Below, in pieces: positions 36,411-45,489 of a stretch of DNA of 64,000 nucleotides. The DNA lies in the NCBI RefSeq assembly GCF_014195655.1, contig NZ_JACICD010000005.1, positions 62,001 to 126,000 of the forward strand, read 5' to 3'. The first letter of the stretch is position 1; each line of letters opens with the position of its first letter. The position numbers and the translations under genes are program-made. This DNA comes from Ancylobacter tetraedralis (GTDB lineage: Bacteria; Pseudomonadota; Alphaproteobacteria; Rhizobiales; Xanthobacteraceae). A model generated the notes under the pieces. That model was not told the origin of the DNA, did no database searches, and saw nothing but the letters and a program-made list of their open reading frames with translations.

Positions 36411-37610
36411 CTATTGCGTCGGGGCCGTGGCAGCCAGCGGCGGGGCCGCGGCAACCGTGGTCGTGGGCAGGTACTGGCCCATGCCGGCGAAGTGGATACC
36501 CGTGAGGCCCGGCAGCGGCACTCCCTGCGCGACGCCACCCTTGCGCGCCTGCGCCAGCAGGCTGCTGATCTCCGGCGCCGCCGCGGCCAACTGCGCGAAC
36601 TTGCCGTGGTTGAAACCGTCCGACGACTTCACATTGGTCATGTCGACCACCACCGCGCCGAGTGCCACCAGGTCCTTGTCGTCGGTGTAGGCGCCCACGC
36701 GCGGCTTGTCGCCGGCGATGAAATCGGAGAAGGCGAGCGCCTTGTCGTCGCGCGAGACGATGACGAAGAACGGCTTGTGCGGCGTATTGAACCGCTTGAG
36801 CTGCGACTTGAAGACGTCGACATCGATATCCGGCGAGGCCAGGACGATGTTGCCGATCTTCTCCTGCGGCACCGGCTTGCCGGAGATCTGGATCTGGCGG
36901 AGCGCCTCGACCGTGACCCAGTTGCCCATGGAATGCGCGAGAATGTTCACCTTCTCCGCGCCGCTGTCGAAGGCGAGACGGATGGTCTCCTCCAGCCGGT
37001 CGCGCGCGGCGGTGGCACTGTTGGTGTCGTAGACATAGTCCTGGATGCCGCCGCGCGAGGCCCAGGTGAACAGCACCGGCACGGCGGTCGACTTCGAATC
37101 GTCCGCCATCTGCGTGAAGCGGTACAGCGCCTCCGAATACAGCGTGTTGAAGCCGTGCACGAAGATGAAGACCTGCCTCTGCCCCACCGGGCGTTGGGCC
37201 AGCTCGGCCTTGAGGTCGCTCGTGAATTCCTGCGGCGTGTCGCGATACACCGCCTCGCGCACCACCATGTCGGTGGCCGGGTTGGGCTTCTCGCGCGGGA
37301 ACTCGACCATGCCCGGCTTGTGGGTGGGCGGCACGCTCATGTCGACGCGGGCGAAGCTCAGGCCCGGCGTGCGCTCGCCATTGTAGAACACGCCCGGCCG
37401 CGGATCCCGCTCTCGCGAGGAGGCGACAAGGATCACGTGCTCACGCGTGCCTGGCACCTGCGTCTCGACCACGGAAAGAGCATCGGGCCCGGGCCGCGAG
37501 GCGCAGCCGGCCATCGCCGACAGGCAGATCAGCGCCGCCGCAACCCGCAACAGAGGTTCCGAAATCTTCCCCCGGCGGGGGGCGACATGCCCGACACGCA
37601 ACACAGCCAC
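36411..37610 (-). CDS. DUF900-type alpha/beta-hydrolase lipoprotein
   Basis: The 399-residue product has a lipobox, LSAMAGC, with Cys36 as the lipidated residue. The alpha/beta-hydrolase domain has HGFN (152-155, oxyanion region) and the nucleophile elbow AHSMGNW with Ser227. Acidic and histidine partners are plausible in SPDIDVDVF and FNHGKF. The family includes putative esterases of unknown substrate in alphaproteobacteria. It is probably anchored on the periplasmic side. It lies 82 bp upstream of the EAL gene on the same strand. Whether they form one transcript is unclear. Confidence 0.88.
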   Translation of the reverse strand: MAVLRVGHVAPRRGKISEPLLRVAAALICLSAMAGCASRPGPDALSVVETQVPGTREHVILVASSRERDPRPGVFYNGERTPGLSFARVDMSVPPTHKPGMVEFPREKPNPATDMVVREAVYRDTPQEFTSDLKAELAQRPVGQRQVFIFVHGFNTLYSEALYRFTQMADDSKSTAVPVLFTWASRGGIQDYVYDTNSATAARDRLEETIRLAFDSGAEKVNILAHSMGNWVTVEALRQIQISGKPVPQEKIGNIVLASPDIDVDVFKSQLKRFNTPHKPFFVIVSRDDKALAFSDFIAGDKPRVGAYTDDKDLVALGAVVVDMTNVKSSDGFNHGKFAQLAAAAPEISSLLAQARKGGVAQGVPLPGLTGIHFAGMGQYLPTTTVAAAPPLAATAPTQ

Positions 37611-37870
37611 TCCCCCAGATCGACACGAACAGTCATAGCATCGCGCAGACCGGTTGAGAAATGACCAATGCGGCCCCGAGCGATTCCGATGCCCTCCCTT
37701 GTACGGGGCGAGCCTCTGCCGATACGCAAAGGCCGGCCCCGAAACGAGACCGGCCCCAACGCCAGAGCATATTATGCGACGTCATTCGCCTCGCGATACC
37801 CTGCCAGTCCCGGCGCGGGAACCAGCCGACATCGATCAGCGCGGGCGGAGCGAGGCCCCGCCGGCCGGGC
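37611..37870. other. 260-bp intergenic region without a recognised gene
   Basis: This lies between the DUF900 gene start and the rpmF stop, both on the minus strand. It should carry the DUF900 promoter and the rpmF terminator. A GGCCGG/CCGGCC pair near 37730-37756 could be a hairpin, but no T-run follows. Confidence 0.4.
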
Positions 37871-38056
37871 TCACGCCTCGACCTTGACCTTCAGCACCTG
37901 CCGGCCCTTGTACATGCCGGTCTTCAGGTCGAGGTGGTGCGGACGGCGCAGTTCGCCGGAATCCTTGTCCTCGACATAGGTCGGCTTGGCGAGGGCGTCA
38001 GCCGAACGGCGCATGCCGCGACGCGACGGGCTGGTCTTCTTCTTCGGAACGGCCAT
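37871..38056 (-). CDS. rpmF: 50S ribosomal protein L32
   Basis: The 61-residue protein begins [22 protein letters not shown], the conserved L32 opening. It belongs to the zinc-free class, since the CxxC pairs seen in some L32 proteins are absent, with [16 protein letters not shown] at the C-terminal half. It binds 23S rRNA near the peptidyl-transferase region. It stands alone here, followed upstream by mtgA on the same strand. A TATAAG element about 75 bp upstream on the minus strand (near 38131) may be its -10. Confidence 0.96.
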   Translation of the reverse strand: MAVPKKKTSPSRRGMRRSADALAKPTYVEDKDSGELRRPHHLDLKTGMYKGRQVLKVKVEA

Positions 38057-38253
38057 AGTCTTCTCCTGTGCCGGCTTGGCTCTCGCCCTGTCAGGGGCCG
38101 GCGCCGGGTCGTGCGTAATTCGAGTGGCGGCTTATACAGACTCAAGTGCGCGAGCGAAAGGGGGCCCGCACGCCCTTTTCCCCGGCCTCATAGCCCGTTT
38201 TGGCGGGCGCGCCAAGCGGGGGCGCCAAGCGGCGCGCGGTTTCTCCCACAGCG

Positions 38254-38958
38254 TCACGAGCCGAGGCCGAGACAGGCGGTCAGTTCCGGCCCCTCGCGCG
38301 GCAGGCGGGCGACCAGATTCCCCGCCAGCCGGTTGAGCCCGGGGCCCGGCTTGCCGGCATCGCGCTTGTAGGGATTGGGCAGCATCACCGCGAGCAGCGC
38401 CGCCTGCCGGGCCGAGAGCCGACTGACGCCGCTGCCGAACGCCCGCTGCGCGCCCGCCTCGGCACCGAATTCGCCGGTCGGGCCCCATTCGGCCAGGTTG
38501 AGATAGATCTCGATCTGGCGCCGCTTGGACATCACCGCATTGAGATAGAGCGCGAGCGGAAACTCCAGCCCCTTGCGGATGAAGCTGCGCCCCGGCCAGA
38601 GGAACAGGTTCTTGGCCAGTTGCATGGTGATGGTGGACGCCCCGCGCGAGGGCTCGCCATCGTCCGAATCGTCCATCGCATTCTGCAGCTCGACGAAATC
38701 GACACCGTTATGGGCGCAGAAGCGTGCATCCTCCGAGGCGAGCACGCTGCGGATCAGCGCGGGCGAGATGTTCTCGATCGGCACCCAGATGCGCGTCACC
38801 GGCTCCAGCATCGCCTGCCGCCACAGCATGAGCGTGGAAACCGGCTGCACCACATTGTAGAGCAGGGCCAGCAGCAGCGGCGCCGCCACCACGACCAGCG
38901 CCACCCGCCAGGCCCACCATATCAGAACGCGCATCCCGATCCCCTTGCCGCGCGACAT
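38254..38958 (-). CDS. mtgA: Monofunctional biosynthetic peptidoglycan glycosyltransferase
   Basis: The 234-residue GT51 enzyme polymerises lipid II into glycan strands. One N-terminal membrane helix (WAWRVALVVVAAPLLLALLYNVV) is followed by the glycosyltransferase domain. The catalytic glutamate is in SVLASEDARFCAHNGVD, and GASTITMQLAKNLFLWPGRSFIRKGLE plus EIYLNLAEWG complete the family motifs. No transpeptidase domain is present, as expected. The start may be the ATG at 38958 or 38934, and neither site is strong. Confidence 0.95.
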   Translation of the reverse strand: MSRGKGIGMRVLIWWAWRVALVVVAAPLLLALLYNVVQPVSTLMLWRQAMLEPVTRIWVPIENISPALIRSVLASEDARFCAHNGVDFVELQNAMDDSDDGEPSRGASTITMQLAKNLFLWPGRSFIRKGLEFPLALYLNAVMSKRRQIEIYLNLAEWGPTGEFGAEAGAQRAFGSGVSRLSARQAALLAVMLPNPYKRDAGKPGPGLNRLAGNLVARLPREGPELTACLGLGS

Positions 38959-39122
38959 TACCCAGCGGCGACGCGGCGGTCGACCATCGATCGAGGGTTT
39001 CGCCCGCCCGCCGCATTGGCAGCGCCGCACAGCTTTGACGGCGTTTCCCTTGACCGGCCACGCCGGCTCGGGCAGGCAAACCCCGGCTGCAGCCGCAACC
39101 GACAGCGAGAGGGTGACAATCG

Positions 39123-40058
39123 ATGAGCATCGCCGCCTCCGAGGACCTCTCCGCCCGTCTGACGCGGGCGCTCGGTGACTGCGCCGCCGCGGTCACCGAG
39201 CATATGGACGGCGCCATCTCCCGCGCCGGCGGCCCGAGCCCGCGCCTCATGGCGGCGATGCGGCATGCCGCGCTGGCGGGTGGCAAGCGGCTGCGTCCCT
39301 TCCTCGTCATCGAATCGGCGGCCCTGTTCGGCGTCGCGCGCACCGCCGCCCTGCCCGCCGCCGCCGCGCTGGAATGCGTGCATTGCTATTCGCTGGTGCA
39401 TGACGACCTGCCGGCCATGGACGACGACGACCTGCGCCGCGGCCAGCCCACCGTGCACCGCGCCTTTGACGAAGCGACCGCGATTCTCGCCGGTGACGGC
39501 CTTCTCACTCTCGCCTTCGAGATTCTCGCCCGCGAGGATGCCGGCCCCGACGCGCACGCGCGCATAACGCTGGTCGCCGGGCTCGCCCGCGCCGCCGGAG
39601 CCGGCGGCATGGTGGGCGGGCAGATGCTGGACCTCGCCGCCGAGGGCCGATTCGCGGCCGGCGCTCGCGGCACCCCGACGGCGGGCGAGATCGAGCACCT
39701 GCAGGCGCTCAAGACCGGCGCCCTGCTGCGCTATGCCTGCGAGGCCGGCGCCGTGCTGGGCGGGGCGAGCGCCGCGGAACGCGCCAGCCTCGATACTTAT
39801 GCCCGCGCCATCGGCCGCGCCTTCCAGATCGCCGACGACCTGCTCGACGTGGAAGGCGATGCGGGCGAGGTGGGCAAGGCGGTCGGCAAGGATGCCGCCG
39901 CCGGCAAGGCCACGCTGGTGGACCTGATGGGCGTTCCGGGGGCTCGCGCCGAACTCGCCCGCCTTGTCGAGGAGGCGCGCACGGCGCTGGCCGGCTTCGG
40001 CAGCAAAGCCACACTGCTCGCCGAAGCGGCAAACTTCATCGCCAACCGGCGGAATTAG
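39123..40058 (+). CDS. Farnesyl/geranylgeranyl diphosphate synthase family protein
   Basis: The 311-residue trans-prenyltransferase has the first Asp-rich motif DDLPAMDDDD (about residues 97-106) and the second DDLLDVEGD (about 239-247). KRLRPFLV near residue 56 and GGQMLDL are also typical. The sequence is closest in style to IspA (C15) enzymes, which feed undecaprenyl, ubiquinone and hopanoid pathways. Chain length cannot be settled by eye. It is divergent from mtgA, and a small exported protein follows after 94 bp. Confidence 0.92.
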   Translation: MSIAASEDLSARLTRALGDCAAAVTEHMDGAISRAGGPSPRLMAAMRHAALAGGKRLRPFLVIESAALFGVARTAALPAAAALECVHCYSLVHDDLPAMDDDDLRRGQPTVHRAFDEATAILAGDGLLTLAFEILAREDAGPDAHARITLVAGLARAAGAGGMVGGQMLDLAAEGRFAAGARGTPTAGEIEHLQALKTGALLRYACEAGAVLGGASAAERASLDTYARAIGRAFQIADDLLDVEGDAGEVGKAVGKDAAAGKATLVDLMGVPGARAELARLVEEARTALAGFGSKATLLAEAANFIANRRN

Positions 40059-40152
40059 TACTTCTCTCATCTCGACGCGGCGATAAGTTGCGACCATATG
40101 TTATCGTGACGTAAGTCGCGTCGTCCGAAGCCGGCGTCGCCTGGAGGTAAAA

Positions 40153-40440
40153 ATGCGCGTCAACCCGATGTTCCTTGCGACCCTGATGGCTGGCGCGGCC
40201 TTTGTCGCCGGCACGCTCGCCGCCGCCGCGCCCGCGCAGGCGCAGGAGACGCGCATCATCATCCGCAAGCCGCCCCCGCGCTCCTTCCTGGATCCCGGCC
40301 CGGTGGTGAAGCCCGGCACCGCCCGCGACCTCAACTATGTGTTCGCGACGATCCCGCGTTACCCGACCTACGGCGACAACGGCTCGATCACCGGCACGCG
40401 CTGGCCGCTGCCGAGCGCATTCGACCTGCCGGCCTATTGA
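40153..40440 (+). CDS. Small exported protein of unknown function
   Basis: The 95-residue product has a typical signal peptide (FLATLMAGAAFVAGTLAAAAPAQAQ, cut near residue 31). The mature part of about 64 residues begins ETRIIIRKPPPRSFLDPG and is rich in Pro and Tyr (RYPTYGDNGSITGTRWPLPSAF). GGAGGT at 40143-40148 is a good ribosome-binding site. A perfect bidirectional terminator follows. I do not recognise the family. It should be periplasmic. Confidence 0.8.
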   Translation: MRVNPMFLATLMAGAAFVAGTLAAAAPAQAQETRIIIRKPPPRSFLDPGPVVKPGTARDLNYVFATIPRYPTYGDNGSITGTRWPLPSAFDLPAY

Positions 40441-40522
40441 TCGCACCGGCCTGCGGAACGGGGCGGGAGGCTGATTTCACGCTTCCCCCTGTTCCGATTG
40501 CCGCGCGTCGATTGTCCATGAA

Positions 40523-40548
40523 AAAAGCCCGGCACGTGCCGGGCTTTT
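40523..40548. terminator. Perfect bidirectional terminator between convergent genes
   Basis: AAAAGCCCGGCAC (40523-40535) is exactly complementary to GTGCCGGGCTTTT (40536-40548). T-runs are on both strands. It serves the small exported protein gene and leuB. Confidence 0.9.
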
Positions 40549-40649
40549 ATTTTGTCTGCCGATCCCATCGGCAAGGCCGCCGGCATGAGGATCGCGAGCC
40601 CGATGGATCGCCGGCCCGGAAGCCGCCGACCTCATGCCGCCTTGTCGGG

Positions 40650-41759
40650 TCAGGCCGCCTTGGCCAGTTCGGCGATGACGGCATCGCCCATGCCCGCCGT
40701 GCCGACCCGGGTCATGCCTTCCGACCAGATGTCGCCGGTGCGGTAGCCGTCCGCCAGCACGCCGGCAATGGCGGCCTCGACGCGATCGGCCGCCTCGATG
40801 AGGCCGAAGGAATAGCGCAGCGCCATGGCCAGCGAGCCGATCATGGCGATCGGGTTGGCGACGCCCTTGCCGGCAATGTCGGGGGCGGCGCCGTGCACCG
40901 GCTCATAGAGCGCGCGGCGCTTGCCGCTGATCTCTTCCACCGCGCCGAGCGAGGCGGAGGGCAGCATGCCGAGCGAACCGGTCAGCATGGCGGCCACGTC
41001 CGAGAGAATGTCGCCGAACAGGTTGTCGGTGACGATCACGTCGAACTGCTTGGGCGCGCGCACCAGCTGCATGCCGCAGGAATCGGCAAGCTGGTGTTCG
41101 AGCGTCACGTCGTTGTAGTCGGAGCCGTGAACCTCGCTCACCACCTGCTTCCACAGCACGCCGGTCTTCATGACGTTGTGCTTCTCGGTGGAGACCACGC
41201 GGTTCTTGCGGGTGCGCGCCAGCTCGAACGCGACACGGGCGATGCGCTCGATTTCGTAGGATTCATAGACCTGCGTGTCGACGGCACGCTTCTGACCGTC
41301 GCTGAGATCGGTGATGGTCTTGGGCTCGCCGAAATAGACGCCGCCGGTCAATTCGCGCACGATCAGCACGTCGAGACCCTCGACCAGATCGCGCTTGAGA
41401 CTGGAGGCGTCGGCGAGCGCGGGATAGCACATGGCGGGGCGCAGATTGGCGAAGAGCTGCAGGTCCTTGCGCAGCCGCAGCAGGCCCGCCTCCGGGCGCG
41501 CCTCATAATGGACATTGGCCCATTTCGGCCCGCCGACGGCGCCGAGCAGGATGGCGTCCGCGGCGAAGGCCTTGGCCATGGCCTCCTCGGAGATCGGCTG
41601 GCCGCAGGAATCATAGGCCGCGCCGCCGACGAGATCCTCCTCGATGGCGAAGGAGGCGAGCCCCTGCGCGTCGAGCCAGCCGATGACCTTCTTCACCTCC
41701 GCCATCACTTCGGAGCCGATGCCGTCGCCGGGGAGGAGGAGGAGCTTGTGGGTGGCCAT
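40650..41759 (-). CDS. leuB: 3-isopropylmalate dehydrogenase
   Basis: The 369-residue NAD-dependent enzyme oxidises and decarboxylates 3-isopropylmalate in leucine synthesis. Typical segments are [19 protein letters not shown] (residues 5-23), [13 protein letters not shown], the [25 protein letters not shown] cofactor region and the metal-binding [12 protein letters not shown]. leuD lies 4 kb and leuC 8 kb upstream on the same strand, with other genes between. A 391-bp leader region precedes it. Confidence 0.97.
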   Translation of the reverse strand: MATHKLLLLPGDGIGSEVMAEVKKVIGWLDAQGLASFAIEEDLVGGAAYDSCGQPISEEAMAKAFAADAILLGAVGGPKWANVHYEARPEAGLLRLRKDLQLFANLRPAMCYPALADASSLKRDLVEGLDVLIVRELTGGVYFGEPKTITDLSDGQKRAVDTQVYESYEIERIARVAFELARTRKNRVVSTEKHNVMKTGVLWKQVVSEVHGSDYNDVTLEHQLADSCGMQLVRAPKQFDVIVTDNLFGDILSDVAAMLTGSLGMLPSASLGAVEEISGKRRALYEPVHGAAPDIAGKGVANPIAMIGSLAMALRYSFGLIEAADRVEAAIAGVLADGYRTGDIWSEGMTRVGTAGMGDAVIAELAKAA

Positions 41760-42150
41760 GAGTTCCCTCGCTTGCGCCTGTAGAGAATGCCGATGCTGCG
41801 ATCAGTCATAGGGCCAGCGAGTGCTAATGGCTGGCGCGAGGACTGGCAAGCGGCGGCAAGGCCCCACCGGCAAAAGAACACCGCCAGCGCACAGACCGGC
41901 GGTGGGAGGGAGACAAATCGGATGGGTCGGCGTCGGCGAGGCTGGAGGCCGAAGCGTCCGGACCCGCCGGTCCATCCTGCCAGGCTCGCTCCGCGCACGC
42001 CCGACGAACGGCACGAAGGTCGTATCCCGGCGCGCGGAAGAACGGCTGCGCCTCCGCCGTGGAAAGGTGGATTGCGGCTCACCCGCCGAGACCGGGGATC
42101 GAGGGCGTCCGCTGAACATGGGCTCAACGGACGCTCCCCCGCGTCGGCGG
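41760..42150. other. 391-bp region upstream of leuB
   Basis: No gene is supported here. It should contain the leuB promoter and the end of the GMC operon. A possible minus-strand TTGCCA...TAGCAC pair near 41826-41854 is weak. No leucine-rich leader peptide or T-box-like element was seen. Confidence 0.4.
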
Positions 42151-43722
42151 TCAGATGGTCTTCTTCGACATCTCGCCGGCGATGAAGTCGGCCTGCCGCA
42201 GCGCCAGCGCCACGATGGTGAGCGTGGGGTTCTCCGCGCCGCCGGTGGTGAACTGGCTGCCGTCCGAGACGAACAGGTTCGGGATGTCGTGCGTCTGCCC
42301 GTGCTTGTTCACCACGCCATCGCGCGGCTTCTCGCTCATCCGGTTGGTGCCGAGATTATGCGTCGAGGGATAGGGCGGCGTCGGCATGGCCCGCACCGCG
42401 CCGACCGCCTCGTACATCGCCGTGCCCTGCTTGTAGGCGTGGCTGCGCATGGCGACGTCGTTGGCGTGGTCGTCGAAATGCACGTCGGCGACCGGCAGTC
42501 CGTACTGGTCCTTCACGCCGGTGTTGAGCGTGACCCGGTTGGTCTCCTGCGGCATGTCCTCGCCCACGATCCACAGGCCGGCCATGTTGACATAGCCGTC
42601 CATGGCGGAGGTGAACGAGCGGCCCCAGCCGCCCGGATCGAGGAAGGCGGCCATGAAGGGCAGGCCGAGCGAGAGCGTCTCCATCTCGTAGCCGCCCACG
42701 AAGCCGCGCTTGGTGTCGAAACCCGCCTCGTCACGCACGATGCCCGCCATGGTGGTGCCGCGATACATGTGCACCGGCTTGTCGAACACGGCATAGACCG
42801 AGCCGGTCATGTGGCGCATGTAGTTGCGCCCGACCTGGCCCGAGGAATTGGCCAGCCCGTCCGGGAACATGTTGCTCGCCGAATTGAGCAGCAGGCGCGG
42901 GCTCTCGATCGAGTTGCCGGCCACCGCGACGATGCGCGCCTTCTGCCGCTGGGTCTTGCCGTCCTTGTCGACATAGACGACGCCCGTCGCCTTGCCGGAG
43001 GCATCGTGCTCGATCTTCTGCACCATGCTCTGCGGGCGGACTTCGAGATTGCCGGTCGCCTCGCCGCGCGGGATCTCGGCGATCAGCGTCGACCATTTCG
43101 CGCCGGACTTGCAGCCCTGGAAGCAGAAGCCGATCTGCTGGCAGGAGCCGCGATCGGCGCGTGGCTCGCTATTGATCGCCATGCGCCCGGTCGAGACTTC
43201 CTTGTAGCCGATCTTCTTGGCGCCGGCCTCGAACACCTTGAAATTGTTGTTGCCGGGCAGGCCGGGAATGCCGTTGGTGCGCGTCACGCCCATGCGGTCC
43301 TCGGCCTTGGCGTACCACGGCTCCAGGTCTTTCAGAGTGATCGGCCAGTCGAGCAGGTTGGCGCCCTCGAGGCCGCCATAGGTCGAATGGGTCTTGAACT
43401 CGTGCTCCTGCAGGCGCAGCGAGGCGCCCGCCCAATGCACGGAGGAGCCACCCACCGCCTTGACGATCCACGCCGGCAGGTTGGGAAAGTTCTTGTGCAC
43501 GCGCCACGAGCCGGACGTGGTGCGCATGTCGGTCCAGGCCAGCTGGGCGAAGCTGTCCCACTCGTTGTTGATGAAGTCTTCCATGTTGTGGCGCTGGCCG
43601 GCCTCAAGGATCACCACCTTGATGCCCTTGAGCGCCAGCTCGGTGCCCAGCGTGCCGCCACCGGCGCCGGAGCCGACAATGACGACGACGGAATCATCGT
43701 TCAGATCGAAGGGTGCAGACAT
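42151..43722 (-). CDS. GMC-family FAD-dependent oxidoreductase (alcohol/sugar dehydrogenase large subunit)
   Basis: The 523-residue flavoprotein has the FAD fold VVIVGSGAGGGTLGTELALKG (about residues 12-32), the GMC signature region (GGSSVHWAGASLRL) and the C-terminal DGSQFTTGGAENPTLTIVALALRQADF, which closes the FAD site. A cysteine-containing segment (GSCQQIGFCFQGCKSGAKWS) resembles the 3Fe-4S-like cluster region of gluconate 2-dehydrogenase/FAD-GDH large subunits. It has no signal peptide and is probably carried across the membrane with the Tat-dependent small subunit encoded 13 bp upstream. The substrate is unknown. No cytochrome c subunit gene is adjacent. Confidence 0.9.
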   Translation of the reverse strand: MSAPFDLNDDSVVVIVGSGAGGGTLGTELALKGIKVVILEAGQRHNMEDFINNEWDSFAQLAWTDMRTTSGSWRVHKNFPNLPAWIVKAVGGSSVHWAGASLRLQEHEFKTHSTYGGLEGANLLDWPITLKDLEPWYAKAEDRMGVTRTNGIPGLPGNNNFKVFEAGAKKIGYKEVSTGRMAINSEPRADRGSCQQIGFCFQGCKSGAKWSTLIAEIPRGEATGNLEVRPQSMVQKIEHDASGKATGVVYVDKDGKTQRQKARIVAVAGNSIESPRLLLNSASNMFPDGLANSSGQVGRNYMRHMTGSVYAVFDKPVHMYRGTTMAGIVRDEAGFDTKRGFVGGYEMETLSLGLPFMAAFLDPGGWGRSFTSAMDGYVNMAGLWIVGEDMPQETNRVTLNTGVKDQYGLPVADVHFDDHANDVAMRSHAYKQGTAMYEAVGAVRAMPTPPYPSTHNLGTNRMSEKPRDGVVNKHGQTHDIPNLFVSDGSQFTTGGAENPTLTIVALALRQADFIAGEMSKKTI

Positions 43723-43735
43723 GTTCCCACTCCCC

Positions 43736-44272
43736 TCACAGCCAGGCGAGATCGTTGAAGCCGCGGTCGATGTAACCGCCCTTGTCGGCCGAGGAGCCCT
43801 CATAGCCGAAGATCGGCCACACCTCCTCCTGGTTGTAGAGGCCGACGACGAGCCCGGAGCGCACCTTCTCGAAGAAGGCGCCGCCCTCGATCTGCTTCAC
43901 GACCGCGACGCGCTGGTCCTCCCAGCCGAGATCGGCATAGGCGGTGCCATGCTTGGCCTTGGCCAGCGTATCGAGCGTGACCACGCCCTCCTCGATCAGC
44001 GTCTTCGTCGCGGGATCCTTGGCCGCGGCGGCCTCGTAGGGCTTGACCGCGATGGCGTAGAAGCGGTCGGGCACGCGGTCATGGGGGTAGATGTCGCGCG
44101 CCATGACGATGAGGGTGCGCATGGTCTCCGGCTTGAGCGCGGAAACCTCCAGTCCCCACGCCTCGCGCGGGTTGAGCACCGCGGCCCCGCTCACCATCAG
44201 CGCGCCGGCGGCACCGATGCCGCCGAGCACGGCGCGGCGGGACGGACCTCGCCTGTCGATCAGAGTTGGCAT
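43736..44272 (-). CDS. Tat-exported small subunit of the GMC dehydrogenase (gluconate 2-dehydrogenase subunit 3-like)
   Basis: The 178-residue protein starts with a twin-arginine signal (GPSRRAVLGGIGAAGALMVSGAAVL, cut near residue 36). The mature part has the subunit-3 features ALKPETMRTLIVMARDIYPHDRVPDRFYA and GYEGSSADKGGYIDRGFNDLAW at the end. In FAD-dependent glucose, fructose and gluconate dehydrogenases this subunit escorts the flavoprotein to the periplasm. The GMC gene follows after 13 bp, so the two are one operon. Confidence 0.9.
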   Translation of the reverse strand: MPTLIDRRGPSRRAVLGGIGAAGALMVSGAAVLNPREAWGLEVSALKPETMRTLIVMARDIYPHDRVPDRFYAIAVKPYEAAAAKDPATKTLIEEGVVTLDTLAKAKHGTAYADLGWEDQRVAVVKQIEGGAFFEKVRSGLVVGLYNQEEVWPIFGYEGSSADKGGYIDRGFNDLAWL

Positions 44273-44362
44273 TCTATCCTCCCAAGATTTTTATATGTTC
44301 TTTGAGTCTTGTTTCAGTGCAGCGCGCCGTCTGGCGTTGCGGCGCGCTGTAGGCGTCGTCAA

Positions 44363-44758
44363 TCAGCGATAGCGCCCGTGCTTCTGCAGCACTTCGATCT
44401 TGTAACCGTCGGGATCGGTGACGAAGAAGAACTTGGCGAGCAGCGCGCCTTCGCGGAAGAATTCCTTGACCGGATTGGGATTGAGGCCGGCTTCAACGAA
44501 GCGGGCATGCTCGGCGTCGAGATCGTCCACCACGAAGGCGATATGCCCATAGCCGTCGCCAAGCTGGTAAGGCTCGGTACGGTCGTGATTGATGGTCAGC
44601 TCGACCTCAAAATCGGCTTGCGCGTTGCGCAGGTAGACCAGCGTGAAGCCGTCGAATGCGAAGCGATCGGCAATGTCGAGCCCGAAGGCGCGATGATAGA
44701 AATCGACCGAGCGCGCCTCGTCGAGCACGCGGATCATCGAATGAATGGCCTTCGCCAC
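44363..44758 (-). CDS. Glyoxalase I-like VOC protein (lactoylglutathione lyase)
   Basis: The 131-residue protein has two beta-alpha-beta-beta-beta modules. All four metal ligands expected of glyoxalase I can be placed: His6 (AIHSMIRV), a Glu in ADFEVELTINHD, His in GYGHIAFVVDD and Glu in YKIEVLQKH. DFYHRAFGLDIADR matches the glutathione-dependent enzymes. It would isomerise the methylglyoxal-glutathione hemithioacetal to S-lactoylglutathione, which GloB (29283-30056) hydrolyses. It sits 90 bp upstream of the GMC operon on the same strand. Confidence 0.88.
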   Translation of the reverse strand: MAKAIHSMIRVLDEARSVDFYHRAFGLDIADRFAFDGFTLVYLRNAQADFEVELTINHDRTEPYQLGDGYGHIAFVVDDLDAEHARFVEAGLNPNPVKEFFREGALLAKFFFVTDPDGYKIEVLQKHGRYR

Positions 44759-44958
44759 CTTTTCCTCCGGCCTTGAGCCTCGATGCGGCGCCGCTGCGCC
44801 GTCGAAGGAGGATGCTAGGCCCCGCGCGGGGCGGGAGGTGGTAGGCAGCTAACACATCACCACGATGTGCATTCTGGCGCGAGCGGTGGGCTTGAGCCGG
44901 GGGTGTGAGCATCCCGGCGCCAGCGCCTCCCCTCGCCCCGGCGGGTAGAGGTGGCCCG

Positions 44959-45315
44959 CTATTCCGCCGCCTGGAGCTGCAGCGTCACGCTCTGGCGCAG
45001 ATAGCGTTCGCGCGCCGCGGCCGCGGTCATCGGCACGGGACCGACCGCCCCCGGGCGCACCTCGGCGAGATAGATCAGGCAGGAGCAGCGCAGCAGCGAG
45101 GCGAAGTTGCGCACCTCGCCATGCAGGTCGAGCACTTCGTCATGCAGCTTGGTGACGAACTTGCCGAGACTCATGCCCTGATGCGCCGCGACATCCTCCA
45201 GCACGGTCCAGAACGCGGCCTCCAACCGAATCGACGTGGAGTGGCCGCCAATGCGCACGGAGCGCGTCTGGCCTTCATAGGTCTCGGGCGCCTGGCCCGC
45301 GAAGATACGGCACAT
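44959..45315 (-). CDS. Ribbon-helix-helix protein (RHH_4 type)
   Basis: The 118-residue protein contains TRSVRIGGHSTSIRLEAAFWTVLEDVAAHQGMSLGKFVTKLHDEV (about residues 17-61), a ribbon-helix-helix pattern with a basic beta strand and two helices typical of the alphaproteobacterial RHH_4 family. Two adjacent cysteines lie in LRCSCLIYLAE. It is probably a small DNA-binding protein with unknown targets. Neighbours on either side give no clear partner, and no toxin gene is adjacent, so it is not called an antitoxin. Confidence 0.82.
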   Translation of the reverse strand: MCRIFAGQAPETYEGQTRSVRIGGHSTSIRLEAAFWTVLEDVAAHQGMSLGKFVTKLHDEVLDLHGEVRNFASLLRCSCLIYLAEVRPGAVGPVPMTAAAARERYLRQSVTLQLQAAE

Positions 45316-45489
45316 TGGGCGTCTCCCGGAACGTCCATTTATATTTTGAACGATTCCACCCCGGGAAGGCGGCGCTGTAAAGGACGAAATTGCGCCGCCC
45401 GATGTCTCGCCCGTCCCCGTGCGCCGACACGCGCGCCAATCACGGCATTTCCCCCCCCCGGTCCGGCGGGTGGGCCGAGGGACGAGTTG

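Noticed and set aside
37611..37870. Plus-strand frame starting near 37661 as a gene upstream of rpmF
   Set aside because: It is Arg/Pro-rich, has no ribosome-binding site and runs across rpmF in antisense.
41760..42150. Leucine attenuator peptide upstream of leuB
   Set aside because: No short frame with clustered leucine codons followed by a terminator/antiterminator pair could be found.
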